DNA from: Gnetum montanum
Taxonomy: Eukaryota > Streptophyta > Gnetopsida > Gnetales > Gnetaceae
Direction of reading: 5' to 3'
NCBI GenBank assembly: GCA_015680685.1
Contig: MNCI01021413.1
Coordinates: 12,058-37,441 of the forward strand
DNA length: 25,384 nucleotides
Each line of letters starts with the position of its first letter. Within the stretch, counting starts at the first letter, position 1. Shown here in pieces: positions 1-10,104 of this stretch. The position numbers were made by a program, and so were the translations under genes. Below the pieces are notes generated by a model. The model was given only the letters and a program-made list of their open reading frames with translations. It made no database searches and had not been told where the DNA came from.

Positions 1-367
1 AAGTGAATGCTGCAATGATGAAGTAATCTCGATCTTTATTGTCGGTCATGTGCATGTCCAAGTATGGCACACTCGAATAAACACACCGTACAATTACATT
101 CACCACACTACGGGCAGACACGGGAAAAAATCTAACTCTAGAGGGATCAAACTACCAGAGCTTCGCTACTCTAAAATTGGGATCCCGAACGAGGGAGAGC
201 CACCTCTTATTTATAGACATGACGGTGGACTGCGATATCGCGTATGCGATATCGTAGGGGAAGATGCGATATTGCGTTGGCTACGATATCGCGTATGCGA
301 TATCGCGGCCTGTGTGAACCGTGTCTCATCAATATGGTTGAGCATAGGGGTACCTCATCACTCATCA
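1..367 (+). mobile_element. 3' part of the 5' LTR of the Athila-like host element
   Basis: This stretch ends two bases before a primer-binding-site-like sequence (369-386), which is where a 5' LTR should stop; a CA at 366-367 fits the usual LTR terminus. The left end is cut by the window, so LTR length is unknown and no second copy is present to confirm the edges. It holds a cluster of GATATC palindromes (231-306) and an AT-rich TATA-like stretch at 207-218. The open frame at 50-391 runs through this region and has no recognisable protein features. The LTR assignment is inference from position. Confidence 0.6.
231..306. repeat. Cluster of five GCGATATCGC-type palindromes
   Basis: Five copies of a decamer close to GCGATATCGC occur near 231-241, 245-254, 264-274, 283-292 and 296-306. 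Two pairs are arranged alike, separated by GTAT, so the block looks like a duplication of about 51 bp. Each decamer is its own reverse complement or nearly so. It lies inside the host LTR, close to a TATA-like stretch, so a transcription-factor site cluster is possible but unproven. Confidence 0.8.
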
Positions 368-368
368 T

Positions 369-386
369 TGGCATCGTTGTTGGGGA
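369..386 (+). other. Primer-binding site of the host element, tRNA-Asp type (mutated)
   Basis: The 18 bases TGGCATCGTTGTTGGGGA match the tRNA-Asp-complementary primer-binding site typical of Athila elements (TGGCGCC...GGGGA) at 14 of 18 positions. All four differences are transitions (one G to A, three C to T). It starts immediately after the presumed LTR end. A reverse-transcription primer site here fixes the orientation of the host element as plus strand. The tRNA-Asp reference sequence is from memory. Confidence 0.75.
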
Positions 387-756
387 CTTAGTTGTTTGTG
401 TGCTAAGTAGAACTTAGGAAATCATTCACATCATTGGAACAAATCCTTAGGGTTAATTAAGAAAATGATAATAGTACATTGCACATTGAACAAGACAAGA
501 TGTCTTCTTCTTTGCACAAAAGCACTTCACCACCTAAGACTAACACAAGAAGCAATCAACGGCAGGATGCACATGACTTTGATCCACCAATCCCTCAATA
601 GTTTCGTGTGGTATATATTCATCTTGATGAATATGTACCTGACATCACCTTTATTCTCCACCAAGACAAACAACTACATTGATGTGACTTGGAAGGTAAC
701 ATAGTGTAAACCTCTCGACCATTTAGTCCCAAGTATGCTTCTTCGTGCTCTCACAC
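387..756 (+). pseudogene. Leader and interrupted 5' coding fragment of the host element
   Basis: After the primer-binding site comes a short leader and then coding-like sequence. One frame opens with an ATG at 500 and reads about 33 codons rich in Ser, Thr, Pro and Asn before a stop at 599-601. Another frame is open from 465 to 704. The stretch ends abruptly at 756, where the Tat-type element begins, and resumes at 19702. If the insert and one copy of the 5-bp flank are removed on paper, the frame ending at 756 runs on without a stop into the sequence after 19702, for about 50 codons in all. I take this as the N-terminal end of a gag-like protein; no domain is recognisable. Confidence 0.5.
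752..756. repeat. Left copy of probable 5-bp target-site duplication
   Basis: CACAC directly precedes the first base of LTR1. The bases directly after LTR2 are CACAT, one transition different. Five base pairs is the normal duplication for Ty3/gypsy integration. A four-of-five match in CA-rich sequence is not strong alone, but both LTR edges were placed from other evidence. Confidence 0.6.
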
Positions 757-870
757 TAAAAAACCAGTAATTTTGGCCTAGCACTTTGATACAAGAACAA
801 CCTAGAACCCTTTTGGTTTTTAGGAAGAAAAATTTGACTAAGGCATGACACTCACACTGGCTTGTCCTAG

Positions 871-1530
871 GCACTCACGATGTGGTCACGCTAAGGTCAC
901 GTTGGCAGCATGAGTGCAGTGTGAGCAATTCTAGGAGCCTGAAATTGAGTTAAAATGGTTTGATTTCAGAGGTGCAAGCCATCCTCAAGGGCCACTGATG
1001 TCAACCTCAAGCTCTAGCATTTAGGGATTCAAATTTCAATGTCAAAAAGTGAAAATTTCCTCACTCACGCTGTCACTCACACTGAGGTCACGCTACCAGC
1101 GTGAGTGCAGCATGAGCAACTTTCAAAACCAAAAACTGAGTCGAAACAATCTGATTCCCAATGTCCAAGTCATCCTCAGAGATCATCATCAACAAAATTC
1201 AAACTTCAGCCTTCAGAATTCTAGATTCCAGGTCCAAAAATGGCAAATTTTTGCAGGTCATGTTGTGGTCACACTGCACTCACGCTAGCAGCATGAGTCC
1301 AGCGTGAGCTGCCAAAAGTATCTCAAAACAAGTCACTTTCAGTTCAGTTTTTTATTTTCAAATCACTATTGAGGTCAATCACAGTCAAGCAATTGCTACA
1401 CTTCAAGAATCAGACTTCAAAAATCAAAATTTGGTGGAAAATCTGTCATTTAGCTCACTCATGCTAAGGTCATGCTGAGGTCAACGTGAGTGTAGCATGC
1501 GCATGCTGAGGACACGCTAAGACAAAATCA
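871..1530. repeat. U3 tandem array with TCACGCT hairpin blocks (LTR1)
   Basis: Four blocks begin near 871, 1061, 1256 and 1453, a period of about 190-197 bp. Each block has several forward copies of TCACGCT or close variants followed by inverted copies (AGCGTGA, AGCATGA), so each could fold back on itself. The spacers are also recognisably related (phrases such as CAAGCCATCCTCA and CAAGTCATCCTCA; TTCAAACTTCA). The arrangement is therefore a decayed tandem repeat of a unit of about 195 bp, typical of an enhancer-like U3. About 20 heptamer copies are seen. Confidence 0.8.
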
Positions 1531-1932
1531 GCTCACACTGGAAGTTCTAGTCAGGCAAAGACACCTTAAATAGCCACAGAACCACTTAAATCGACATCTT
1601 ACAGTAGTCAATTAAGAGATCAAGAAGTTTCAAGCGAGCCAGAGTTAATTTCTCTTGTTATACATTATCATTTTCATTGTAAATTTTCATCATTTTTGAC
1701 TTTGCCAAGCTCTTACACTCTAAATTGTATATGCTTCCATGGGCGTAAGCTAGCTTGAGTAGGCCAACACACACTGTAAGATACATTGCACCTGGTCAAA
1801 AACATAGCTCGCTCACACACGTCCAACTCACACACAGCTGTCCATCAGACACATGTCACTAGATCTATTTTCCTCTCATCTCTCAGTCGTTGATTCCACC
1901 CATGAATTCTGCACCTGATTCTAGCCAAACCC

Positions 1933-1940
1933 TACAAATA
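1933..1940 (+). promoter_or_regulatory. Degenerate TATA box of the 5' LTR
   Basis: TACAAATA stands where LTR2 has TATAAATA (19149-19156). The context on both sides matches between the LTRs (CCAAACCCTA before, CCC after). A T-to-C change, or its reverse, separates them; since TATAAATA is the plant consensus, the 5' LTR most likely lost it. This is the copy that would have to drive the full-length RNA. Confidence 0.7.
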
Positions 1941-2489
1941 CCCAGTCAATTCACATAAATGTGGTTGGCAATTTTGAAGGTTGATGGCTTAGGAAACTCA
2001 GACCAGTAATCCTTGGGTGCTCGGCCACACTTGACTCCTAGCATCCAAGCACTTCTGAAACACATCACATCACCCTAGGGCTTGGCACTTGACTTGACAT
2101 CTACACGTGCAACTACGCTTTGACCGGTGTACATCTTTTCTAAGCAATACAATACAGTTAATTTTTCTAGCCATTATATTGTTTGCTCTATTTTACATTC
2201 AATTTCCATTTTGTTTACAATACCATTTCTGCATACGTTTCTGCTTACATTTTGTGCGCACTGTTTATGTTTCGAACATCAGTTACAATAACCCCAGTGC
2301 AGGCCATAGTTTACGCTCGGGGAAGTCGTTGGTTGATTTGCATGCAGACCATCCAAGGCACTTTGCCTTCATTTTCTTTTCCAGCTTGCCCTTAGGCAAA
2401 GGCAGGGTCAGCTGTGTTTGCCCGACGATCTCTCTGTATTTGTTTTCCCTTCCATCCTTCCACCGAAGATTTAGGTCAGTACAGTAAAT

Positions 2490-2506
2490 TGGTGCTAGAA
2501 GGAGGG
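2490..2506 (+). other. Putative primer-binding site of the Tat-type element
   Basis: Six bases after the LTR end comes TGGTGCTAGAAGGAGGG. It begins with TGG, the complement of the universal tRNA CCA end, and lies at the correct distance. LTR2 lacks it, as expected for the inner flank of the 5' LTR only. I cannot match it to a plant tRNA 3' end by memory; it is neither the tRNA-Asp type of the host element nor the tRNA-Arg type (TGGCGACTCC) reported for Ogre. Confidence 0.6.
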
Positions 2507-2510
2507 CCAC

Positions 2511-2973
2511 CTGCAAAAATTCTTACGTCCATCAAAACCCAAAACTACATACACATGCTAGTTAAACAAGCCATTTTGTTGTCAGTTTGCCAGGTAACGC
2601 TCCACCACCACCACCAATCTTTCACATTGAGCTTCCCTCACCACTCATCCAGTGTGTCAAGCTAGCTTATGTAGCTTGACTTACTCACTCTATCCCCTGC
2701 TGGATACCTCACGCTATCATCTCACATGCTGTCTTCTGATCATTCTGCAGCTACACACGTTGTCTTCCAATCACACTACAGTTAACTCATAGTGTAGCTA
2801 CACATATTATCTTTCGATCATGCTACAATTAACTCATGCTGCAATTAACTCATGTTACAGTTGCTCATGCTTAACATATCCAGCCCAGTTTACTTACACT
2901 CACTATGGAATCCTCCTAGATTAACCTAGTGACACTGCCGATCTCTGACTTTGGAGCTAAAACCTCAAACCCT
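2511..2973 (+). other. Leader with short degenerate repeats
   Basis: This is the untranslated stretch between primer-binding site and gag. From about 2700 to 2880 it repeats short phrases: GCTACACA, TTGTCTTC or TATCTTTC, ATCAxxCTACA, TTAACTCATG. TTAACTCAT occurs at least three times. No convincing gene is seen. The open frame crossing 2414-2665 starts in the LTR and is not protein-like. Confidence 0.5.
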
Positions 2974-5117
2974 ATGAATGCCATGGAACCCATAACTATT
3001 ATTGAACAGATAAACCCCCAAGGCCCTACGCGCCAGTCACTTAGGCTACAGGGCAAAGACCCTACCTATGCAACTCTTACACTCGAATAGTATAACTTCA
3101 TCTGTGTCAAGATCCAAGCCAACCTGCCTGTCAATCGTGTAGAGAGGGAAGCGAAGAGAGACTATGAACTCATTTATAAAGGAGGTCATGAGTTTATCCC
3201 CTTAGCATTTGATATAATCCCTCTTTCCAAACACCATCATAGACTCATATCCCAGCTTTTCATGGCAATAAGTCAAGCCTTACAGCCACCTCCAATAGAG
3301 CCTAAGAGTGGAGATGAGGAAGATGACTTTGTAGCCTAATCTAAACATGGGGATTCATACCATACCTTTAGTTCCAATTCCCATAAAAACTCATTATTCC
3401 ACCCTTTTCTGGAAGAAATTGTGCATATTCCTTCATCTGCAAACACTCGAGCACCAGTTTCCCGGCAAGAAGTACCTACTTCCATTCCCATCTTCTCCAT
3501 GCTCAACATTCAATCGGATACGTCCACTTCCATCATACCTTTGTAAATATAGTCCCAATAACTCCCTCCCCAAAATAATGCAACATTTACCTTTCAACCT
3601 CAAGTAATTGGGCTGCCATCAGTTATACTATCTTCCACATACACTCATTACATACCTCAAGTGCAAATCCACGGAGCACCATTGATTACTTCAAACCAAC
3701 ACGTTCAGGGTGTCACTTCACAACCTGTGCATGGGTAATGGGTTCCACCAGCTGTACAACAAAACCTATCTACTCACTACAGCATACCACACCCTATAGT
3801 CTCATCCTTGAATGTCATCCCATTGCAACAAATGATGGTCCAACAATCTCTCTTTCCACAAACGATGCAACAATCGAATCATTATCAACCACCACCAACT
3901 CAACCCTCTAGTCTACCTACCACCCAAGAGTGGGCAGACATAAAAAATGATGCACTCATTAGCAGAAGAATTAAAGCATCTCAAGACTGTAAACACCGAG
4001 GAAGTCAAGGTATTGGACTTCTATCAAGATGATCCAATCGACCCTCAATTCCACTGTTAACTTTGCCAAAGGGAGTCTCATTACCCCAACTAACCAAGTA
4101 CAATGGAGAGGGAGACCCAAATGCCCACCTAGTGATGTTCTGAATAGAATGCCTATTGCTTCAGGCATGGCCTCATGTAATTCTACGAGTGTTTGCTATG
4201 TTCTTAACTAGAAAAACCTTAGACTGGTACCGAGCTCTACCCCGTAACTCCATATCCTCTCTGGAGTATTTGTTACATTAGTTCATTACTTGCTTCAAAT
4301 ACAATCTAAAGCCTAAAGCTACAATTGATAGCTTGATTCAAATTAAACAAGCGCCATTAGAGCCTGCACAAAAATTTATCCAAAGGTGGAGTGCAGCCCT
4401 GGATGAACTTCACAAGCCTATCCCTGAAACATATCTACTTACCATCCTCAAGGTGGCCATGAATGACTTTATTAAGTCAAAGCTTTACTATTTGAAAGCC
4501 CACACATTAAGCCAAGCATTTGTGCAAATTAAGGACATAGAGGAGGCAGCACAAAAAAGCAATGACCTAGCTTACTCGACCTTTAGGAGCCAACATACGA
4601 GAAAAGATAAATCCAAAACAATGGTAGCAATAGTAGCAAAGATAGCCCAACATAACCGTCCAGGACAAAATGGAAAACAAACCGCCGCCCCAAACAGCTA
4701 TGAAAGAATCACACCCGCACCTACAACCGAAACTTCCTCAAATAGAAATATCAACATGGGTCACGCCCACACATTCAAAAGAAAATACCCCACTCAATAT
4801 ACATCCTTGCCTATGAAGCCTTCACAATTGCTTGATCAACTTCTAAAGGTCAGGTTAATCCAGCATAAACAAATGTCTCCTGCAGCCTCTCAAAAACATT
4901 ATCAATTTTGTGAGATGGCCAAGAACCCAGCTCTAGCAACAACTACTGAGCCCCCATTCCAAGAGGCTTTAGGTTAGATAGGTTTTGTGAATATCAACAA
5001 TGGTGTGGTCATGGGACTTATTACTGTTTCACCTTGAAACAGGATATACCATGCATGATTGACAAGGGTGAAGTAGTATTCGATGAGACAAACCCAGTAT
5101 GACCCCAAAACCAATCC
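2974..5117 (+). pseudogene. gag: gag (capsid and nucleocapsid) remnant of the Tat-type element
   Basis: Read from ATG at 2974 (a second in-frame ATG follows at 2983), one frame stays gag-like to about 4970 despite several in-frame stops (first near 3088, another near 3337). The N-terminal part is charged and then Pro/Gln/Thr-rich. The capsid core starts near 4081: YNGEGDPNAHL, then LDWYRALP and ISSLEYL, matching the usual Tat gag pattern (GDP..HL, DWF..LP, SW..L). From 4333 a clean stretch of 214 codons continues the core. Near 4970 the frame shifts and the nucleocapsid motif follows at about 4985-5080: FCEYQQWCGH, then C after five residues, then LKQDI. That is the C/H zinc-knuckle arrangement of Tat gags. 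Its role was to package the RNA in virus-like particles. Beyond repair as it stands; the family call is firm. Confidence 0.85.
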
Positions 5118-6646
5118 ATGGGATTCTACAAGGATCCTCTCAATACCAATGATGCACCATATGTGATTAATACTATCCATGTGGAGAATAGACAGGATGT
5201 CCTGCAAAAACCTTTTGTGATCATCAGGCCTTTAGAAAACACACCTACCCCAACATCTCCTCAAACTCCTTTCATCATACGCACATCCCCTACACCACAA
5301 AAACCATTCGTCATCCGCGTACCTCCTTCTGTTGCAGCAACAACCACACCATTTGAAAACTGACCCATTCCCTTTGTGATTCGGTTGCCAAAACACCCTG
5401 ACACACAACCTACCTCCATTCCCTCGTGACCTTTGCCAGAACATCTTGCCGATAGATTAACAAGAGAGTGCTTGGAAAGAGAAAACAATTAGTACAAATT
5501 AGGATCACCAAAGCCCATGCCGCTAAATGTTGTTCCTATGGATCCACCCATTAATGAGCCTAGTATGAGTCATCAAAACGAGGATAATTTCATGGGTTGT
5601 GTCCCAAACCCAGCATCCTTAATTACCAATGCAAAAATCCCTCCATGAAAGATACGAAGGCTAGGTCAAATGGACTAGGTCTCCGTAGATAAGGGTGCCC
5701 CAAATGGTAAATATTTAGCAAATACATTAACTCAAGTCACACAAGCCTTAAAACAAAAGAATACTTCTTTAAGCCTATATGATCTAATAATGACTTCAAC
5801 TATACATCAGGAAGCACTCGTGCGTATGTTGACTTCGATCCCTGTTAGTAAGGACCTTCCTCCAGACGAGTTGTCTATTTATGCGGTACTGTCCCCACAA
5901 CCCCAAGAGTCAAAGACCACATCCCTAGAGTTTCATGCTAATGACATTAAGCTAGATGAGAAAACAGGAGAAGTCACCACAGCCCCTATGTTCATAATGA
6001 TACATGTCAATCATTTCAAGATACATAGGGTGCATGTTAATGATGGTACAACAACAAATGTAATATCTTTTCTCATCATCAAAAAATTGGGACTTACTGA
6101 ACAAATACAACCCACAACAACTTCTTTCCTAAAATCCTTCAATGGTTCCCATCTTCGAGTGAAAGGTATGGTTACCTTGGATTTCATAGCTGGGGACCAA
6201 TTCCCCACATCAGCTGAATTTGTAGTGGTTGATGAAATGCTAGGGTTTAATCTTATTCTAGGATGTCCTTCGCTAGCTCAACTTAGAGCCATATCGTCAC
6301 TGATCCATCAGGAGATCCACCTACCTTACGAGGGCGGTGAAATCGTCATACATGGGGATACAACAGTATCACTCACTTCCTCACACCCTGGAGTGAATCA
6401 AGAGTCAGAAATTGAATTCGTTGAGCCTAAGCAAGGAGCTATGAGCATACACCGTTAACTCATGATCCTACTAAAATCGAGAAAGCACCAAACAATACAA
6501 ACATAGGAGCCATTCCCATTGGTGTCTCTTGGTTGGAATTACCTTTTGACATCACTAGTGAAGGGGAAGGGGAGTATAAAATCATGCCTACATGCCCTAC
6601 CCCTCACGTTAAGCTACAAAATATTAAGAAGCAACTCAATAACTAG
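5118..6646 (+). pseudogene. pro: Linker and aspartic protease remnant of the Tat-type element
   Basis: Same frame as the nucleocapsid motif. The first part (5118-5440) is Pro/Thr-rich and repeats a PF(V/I)IR peptide four times. Stops occur near 5361, 5428, 5489, 5646 and 5677. The protease lies at about 5920-6410: LEFHANDIKL, then VHVNDGTTTNV at the active site, SFNGSHLRVKG, and a hydrophobic LILGCPSL, the usual second landmark of retroviral-type proteases (ILGRPWL in relatives). Relatives have ID-N-G-S; here the order is N-D-G-T, so the catalytic Asp is displaced. After a stop at 6458 a different frame continues coding-like sequence to TAG at 6644-6646, so the gag-pro protein probably ended there after one frameshift. 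It would have matured the gag and pol proteins. Confidence 0.8.
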
Positions 6647-6654
6647 AGCAAATC

Positions 6655-6905
6655 ATTAAATGTCCGGAATGACGTTAAACTACCAATCGTCCGGTACGAT
6701 GTTAAATTGCCAGCGAATGTCCGCAATGATGTTAAACTAGCCACGGTCAAAAATGGTCGGTTCCTTTTAAAAGCTTCCTAAAAATATTGCTACTTTTGGC
6801 CCACTATGGCATAAAACTGGTAATCCTTCTTTCTTTGACAACATATGCAATAGTCCACCATGACTTTAAACTGATGTGCATAGCCCGAAATGGCTTTAAA
6901 CTAGG
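6655..6905. repeat. Minisatellite array 1 (core ATGACnTTAAACT)
   Basis: About six units are seen, each a variant of GTCCGGAATGACGTTAAACTACCA. They begin near 6659, 6690, 6717, 6802, 6851 and 6880; the first three are close to tandem (about 30 bp), the rest more decayed. The same core recurs at 12695-12785 and 16331-16745. It begins about ten bases after the gag-pro stop. Confidence 0.75.
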
Positions 6906-7278
6906 GTTCAATATGTCACAAGTTTACAAACATTCACTACATTATGACAAATTTTCGGTTAAATGATATAAGTTACAATCTTGATCTATGCCTTCTCATT
7001 ACTTTCTTCTTTTACAAGTGTTGATTTACATTTTGTTCCCCCATTTTACATTTAGCTACATGCATATGTTCACGATAATACTTGAAAAAAAAAATAAAAA
7101 GAGAAAACACATAAAATAAAAAAAAATGATACGTCAACATGGTAGTAAAATTCCAACACATTATGCCATAATTAGATCCATATTATTACACTTGTCAACC
7201 ATACATTTCCATCAAACATCTAAAAATCCAAAACATTTAATAGCTAAAGTCCAATTAACAATAAGCTCATGGAGGGGG
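6906..7278. other. AT-rich spacer, no gene seen
   Basis: The sequence between the minisatellite and the 3' end of the antisense gene. It includes an A-rich tract at 7084-7127. On the minus strand this would be the 3' untranslated region of the antisense gene. No motif was recognised. Confidence 0.5.
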
Positions 7279-8918
7279 CTAGTCCCCAAGATCCTCTTCA
7301 TCTTCCGCTCTCGCTTCACTAGGGCCAACTCCATCATTAACATGTCCCTATAACAAGGCAAAAAAAAAAGGTAAGAGTAGTGAAGAAAATTATAAATACA
7401 AAACTAAGAAAAACAGTAACACTAATAATGAAAATGGTAAAACCATACAAAAATAAAAAATAAAACACTCACAAATGAGGAGGACCCTAAGTTGGCCTCC
7501 AAACACTGTAGAATCTCCTCCTCAGGCACATTTGCCCAATCCTCATCCAAGCCAAGATCAACACCAGCCAAGGTTTTACCCTTGTCCACCGAAGTCCAAG
7601 TAGGATGCTCAAGAGAAAACATGCCTGTCGAAGCCTCCTCGAAGGTGGTAGTAATGGTTCTCTCGGGAGATCCCTCCACCTCGGTGCACTCGATGAACCT
7701 GTCATAAGCAGACCGCAGGCCTAACCCATCAATGAACATCTCCATCCAGCGATGTTCAATTGACTCCTCCTTTAGCCATTTCTTATACTGATGCTCATGG
7801 TCCTTTTGGTCTTGGCCCCATTTTCTTACTTTTGCAATGAAGGACTTCCAATTATGAAACTTTTTGTTCAGCAAGTCCATCTATGCTCTTTGTTCTACTA
7901 AGTCCCATGTCACTTGCACTTTGCTATTCAAAACCATCCAGTAACGTGTGTAGGTGATTTCAGATGTGCGCCAAGTGCTATCACTAGATAGCCTAGCAAC
8001 AGCAAGATCATAATGAGATTGGAAATCCCTTTTCTCCTCTCACTCCTTTACTAGGGCTTCCTTCAATGAGTGGACCTCATCCCATAGAAACTCAACCGAA
8101 CGCCTACAAGTCCAAAGCGACTTGGAGTTCTGTACAATGCAACCAAAAACTACATCATAAAACTTCCTAGGGACTTGCTTAATATTCCCTAGAAATTTAG
8201 GGAGAGCATCAATATGAGTGGCTTCAGAAGGATCCCATTGAAGCTTGGTGCCTGCAAGTGTAAGTACCGCACATATGAATCAACTATAATCAATAACAAA
8301 CATAAAGAAACACAAATAAAAACCAAACACTTAGCATACCTAGTTCTAGATGAGCTTCTCCTAGGTGAGCGACCACATCATTAACAATGCCCTTAACAAA
8401 ATCTATTTTGCTAGGAATTTCAAGCCATGGCCTTAGCTGGTCAATTTATGTGGGACAAGTAGGGGAGGTCACTTCAATCAGAACCTGTGATCCTGACACT
8501 GCTGCTTAGGATGTATGTGCCTCAAAAATTTCAGGATCTACCTTTGATGCTAAAGATAATCAAGATAATCAAGAACAACACATGAAAATTAAAAGACACA
8601 AAATATGGATTAAGCTAAAAGGAACATACCAAAAAGCCCTTCGTTGTTTAGCTTGGGCAGATCACCAAGCTGCAAAGATCCATCAAAGACACCTCTTTCA
8701 TCACTTGAATGCCTAAGTGCATCCAAGGCCTCCACAAGCTTCGTCCCCATGATGCTTATCACATCTTCCTCTTGTGGAGTAGTAGGTTCCTTGATTGCTT
8801 CTTCCCCTTCTTTTCCTTCCTCCTCAGGTCCTATGATGACTCTTCTAGTTCAACTATCAGGGCCATGACCTTTCTCTCCCTCTCAGGACTTTCCTTTGAT
8901 AATTCCAAAATCTTAGAG
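7279..8918 (-). pseudogene. Exons 4-7 of the antisense gene: charged, probably coiled-coil C-terminal half
   Basis: Exon 4 (8918-8630) reads SKILELSKESPERER, needs one frameshift, then a Glu-rich run and KLVEALDALRHSSDERG. Exon 5 (8549-8340) ends with VVAHLGEAHLELG and splices in frame to exon 6 (8251-7473), which reads TKLQWDPSEATHIDALPKF and a long charged helical part with KEALVKE, EEKRDFQSHY and WGQDQKDHEHQYKKWLKEE, then acidic sequence. Exon 7 (7347-7279) gives a 22-residue acidic tail ending EDEEDLGD and a stop. Two single stops in exon 6 (8040-8042, 7881-7883) can be explained by C-to-T changes. The fit of frame to splice sites is the best evidence that this was a real spliced gene. 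No family recognised. Confidence 0.6.
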
Positions 8919-8998
8919 CTAGCATAATATAGTACATATAACATATAAAACCAAAACACAATAAAAATAAATATGTAACAATAAAATACACTACTTAC

Positions 8999-10000
8999 CC
9001 TCCACTTGCAGTACAAACCAGATCTTCTTTACTCTTGGTGGCATCACATCTGGAGTAGGCTCCCTTGAGCATTCTTTCCTCTTCACCTTTAACAGACATG
9101 CACAACCTAGGCGATTCCAATCCCAAGCTATCATGTAAATAATGGGAACGACTAGCCGCACCTCCAATTGTAACTAATACTGATTCCTCAATGTCTTCCG
9201 GTGGGTCCTGGGATCTAGTGGTGCTAAACAAATGGAAAATCCAAGGATGGGACAGTTGTGAACGATCCCTCAAAATATAGCGGTTATCATCATAAAATAC
9301 TAGGAACTCAGCAAACCTATGTAGATACCCCGTGAAGAAAGCAATCTAAAATGGGATTTGGCATGAATGTTTGAACGTAACCTAACGATCTGTCAATGAA
9401 AACCAGATTCAAGAAATTATGCCCAGTTATAGCGCGTGCCTGTCTCTAAGACTGCACATATCACATGTGTGGACTCAATCCCAAGGTTTCTTCATTGAGA
9501 AAGAGATATGGGAAAGGCTCGTGCTCGGAAGAGAGGATATAGGAAGTTCATCTCCATTGATCGAGTATCATCTTGCATAGCAAAGCCCTTAGGACCCCAA
9601 GACATGCCTAACCACTGCTCAAGCTCTCTTATATTAGTCTGTCTTTAGTTGCTTTATCTATGGTCACCATGGCACCATCCATGGGCATGCCAAAAAGATC
9701 AGAAAAGAACTCAGTGGTCAGGTGGAAAGATACCTTGACTCCTCGAACTCGTGTGGTAAAATGGAAAGCATCATCACTGAAAGAATCAACAATGGTGACC
9801 ATCTCAGTAGCGGAATGCTAAGAGTCAAAGCTGTGAATAAGTCCATCAGACCTGCTCGGGTAAGGTGGCTGATGATCAAATCAAAAGCTTTCTTCTACAA
9901 CCATTTTTGTGACTACACTACCTCCCCATATTTCGTGAAAAGTGTGGCCTCGGTATGCCCTGTTATAATGGTAACTTCTTCAGGGGGGAGGGGGGGATGA
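8999..10000 (-). pseudogene. Exon 3 of the antisense gene: plant transposon-associated N-terminal domain, broken
   Basis: A single exon of about 1 kb between an acceptor (ACAATAG, 10001-10007) and a GTAAGT donor (8998-8993). At least three frames must be combined, so it carries two or more frameshifts plus stops. Recognisable pieces in order: HLTRAGLMDLFTAL, DDAFHFTTRVRGVKVSF, TTEFFSDLFGMPMDG, a helix HVICAVLETGTRYNWA, and a clean C-terminal run from 9273 to 8999 with FAEFLVFYDD just before it. The pattern VRGVxVxF, ten or so residues, then LFGMP is the usual signature of the putative plant transposon protein domain and related gag-like domains found near plant retroelements. Its function is not established. 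Alternative: an unrelated plant protein with a similar pattern. Confidence 0.45.
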
Positions 10001-10104
10001 CTATTGTAAAAAGAAAAACATAGAACGAAGAGTTAGAAAAAGAACATGATACATGATGATGCAAAAAAAAAAAGGAAAATGGAGTCTAGAGTGTGATCAC
10101 TTAC

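Larger units (their letters stand above)
757..2483 (+). repeat. 5' LTR of the Tat-type element
   Basis: This 1727-bp segment is repeated at 17953-19696. Homology to LTR2 starts at TAAAAAACC (757) against TGAAACACC and ends at AGTACA (2483) in both copies, after which they diverge completely. The 5' terminal dinucleotide is TA here and TG in the partner, so one transition has damaged the terminus. The U3 part holds a tandem array (871-1530), and the TATA box is mutated (1933-1940). The downstream half encodes a shared open frame of about 126 codons in both LTRs, which I do not treat as a gene. Confidence 0.9.

Noticed and set aside
207-218. TATA box on the minus strand (CTATAAATAAG) suggesting a reverse LTR
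   Set aside because: The primer-binding site at 369 fixes the LTR as plus strand; the AT stretch can be read on either strand, and nothing else supports a reverse element.
50-391. 113-codon open frame at the left edge
   Set aside because: It runs through the palindrome cluster and the primer-binding site of the host element; the repeated YRVCDI text comes from the DNA repeat.
2107-2487. Open frame of about 126 codons, conserved at 19305-19682
   Set aside because: Both copies are inside the LTRs, so they match by common origin; the protein text is hydrophobic and low in complexity with no family features.
7126-7353. Plus-strand open frames 7126-7353, 7492-7707, 8644-8868 and 9722-10000
   Set aside because: They are shadows of the minus-strand exons and introns; the minus-strand reading has splice sites and frame continuity.
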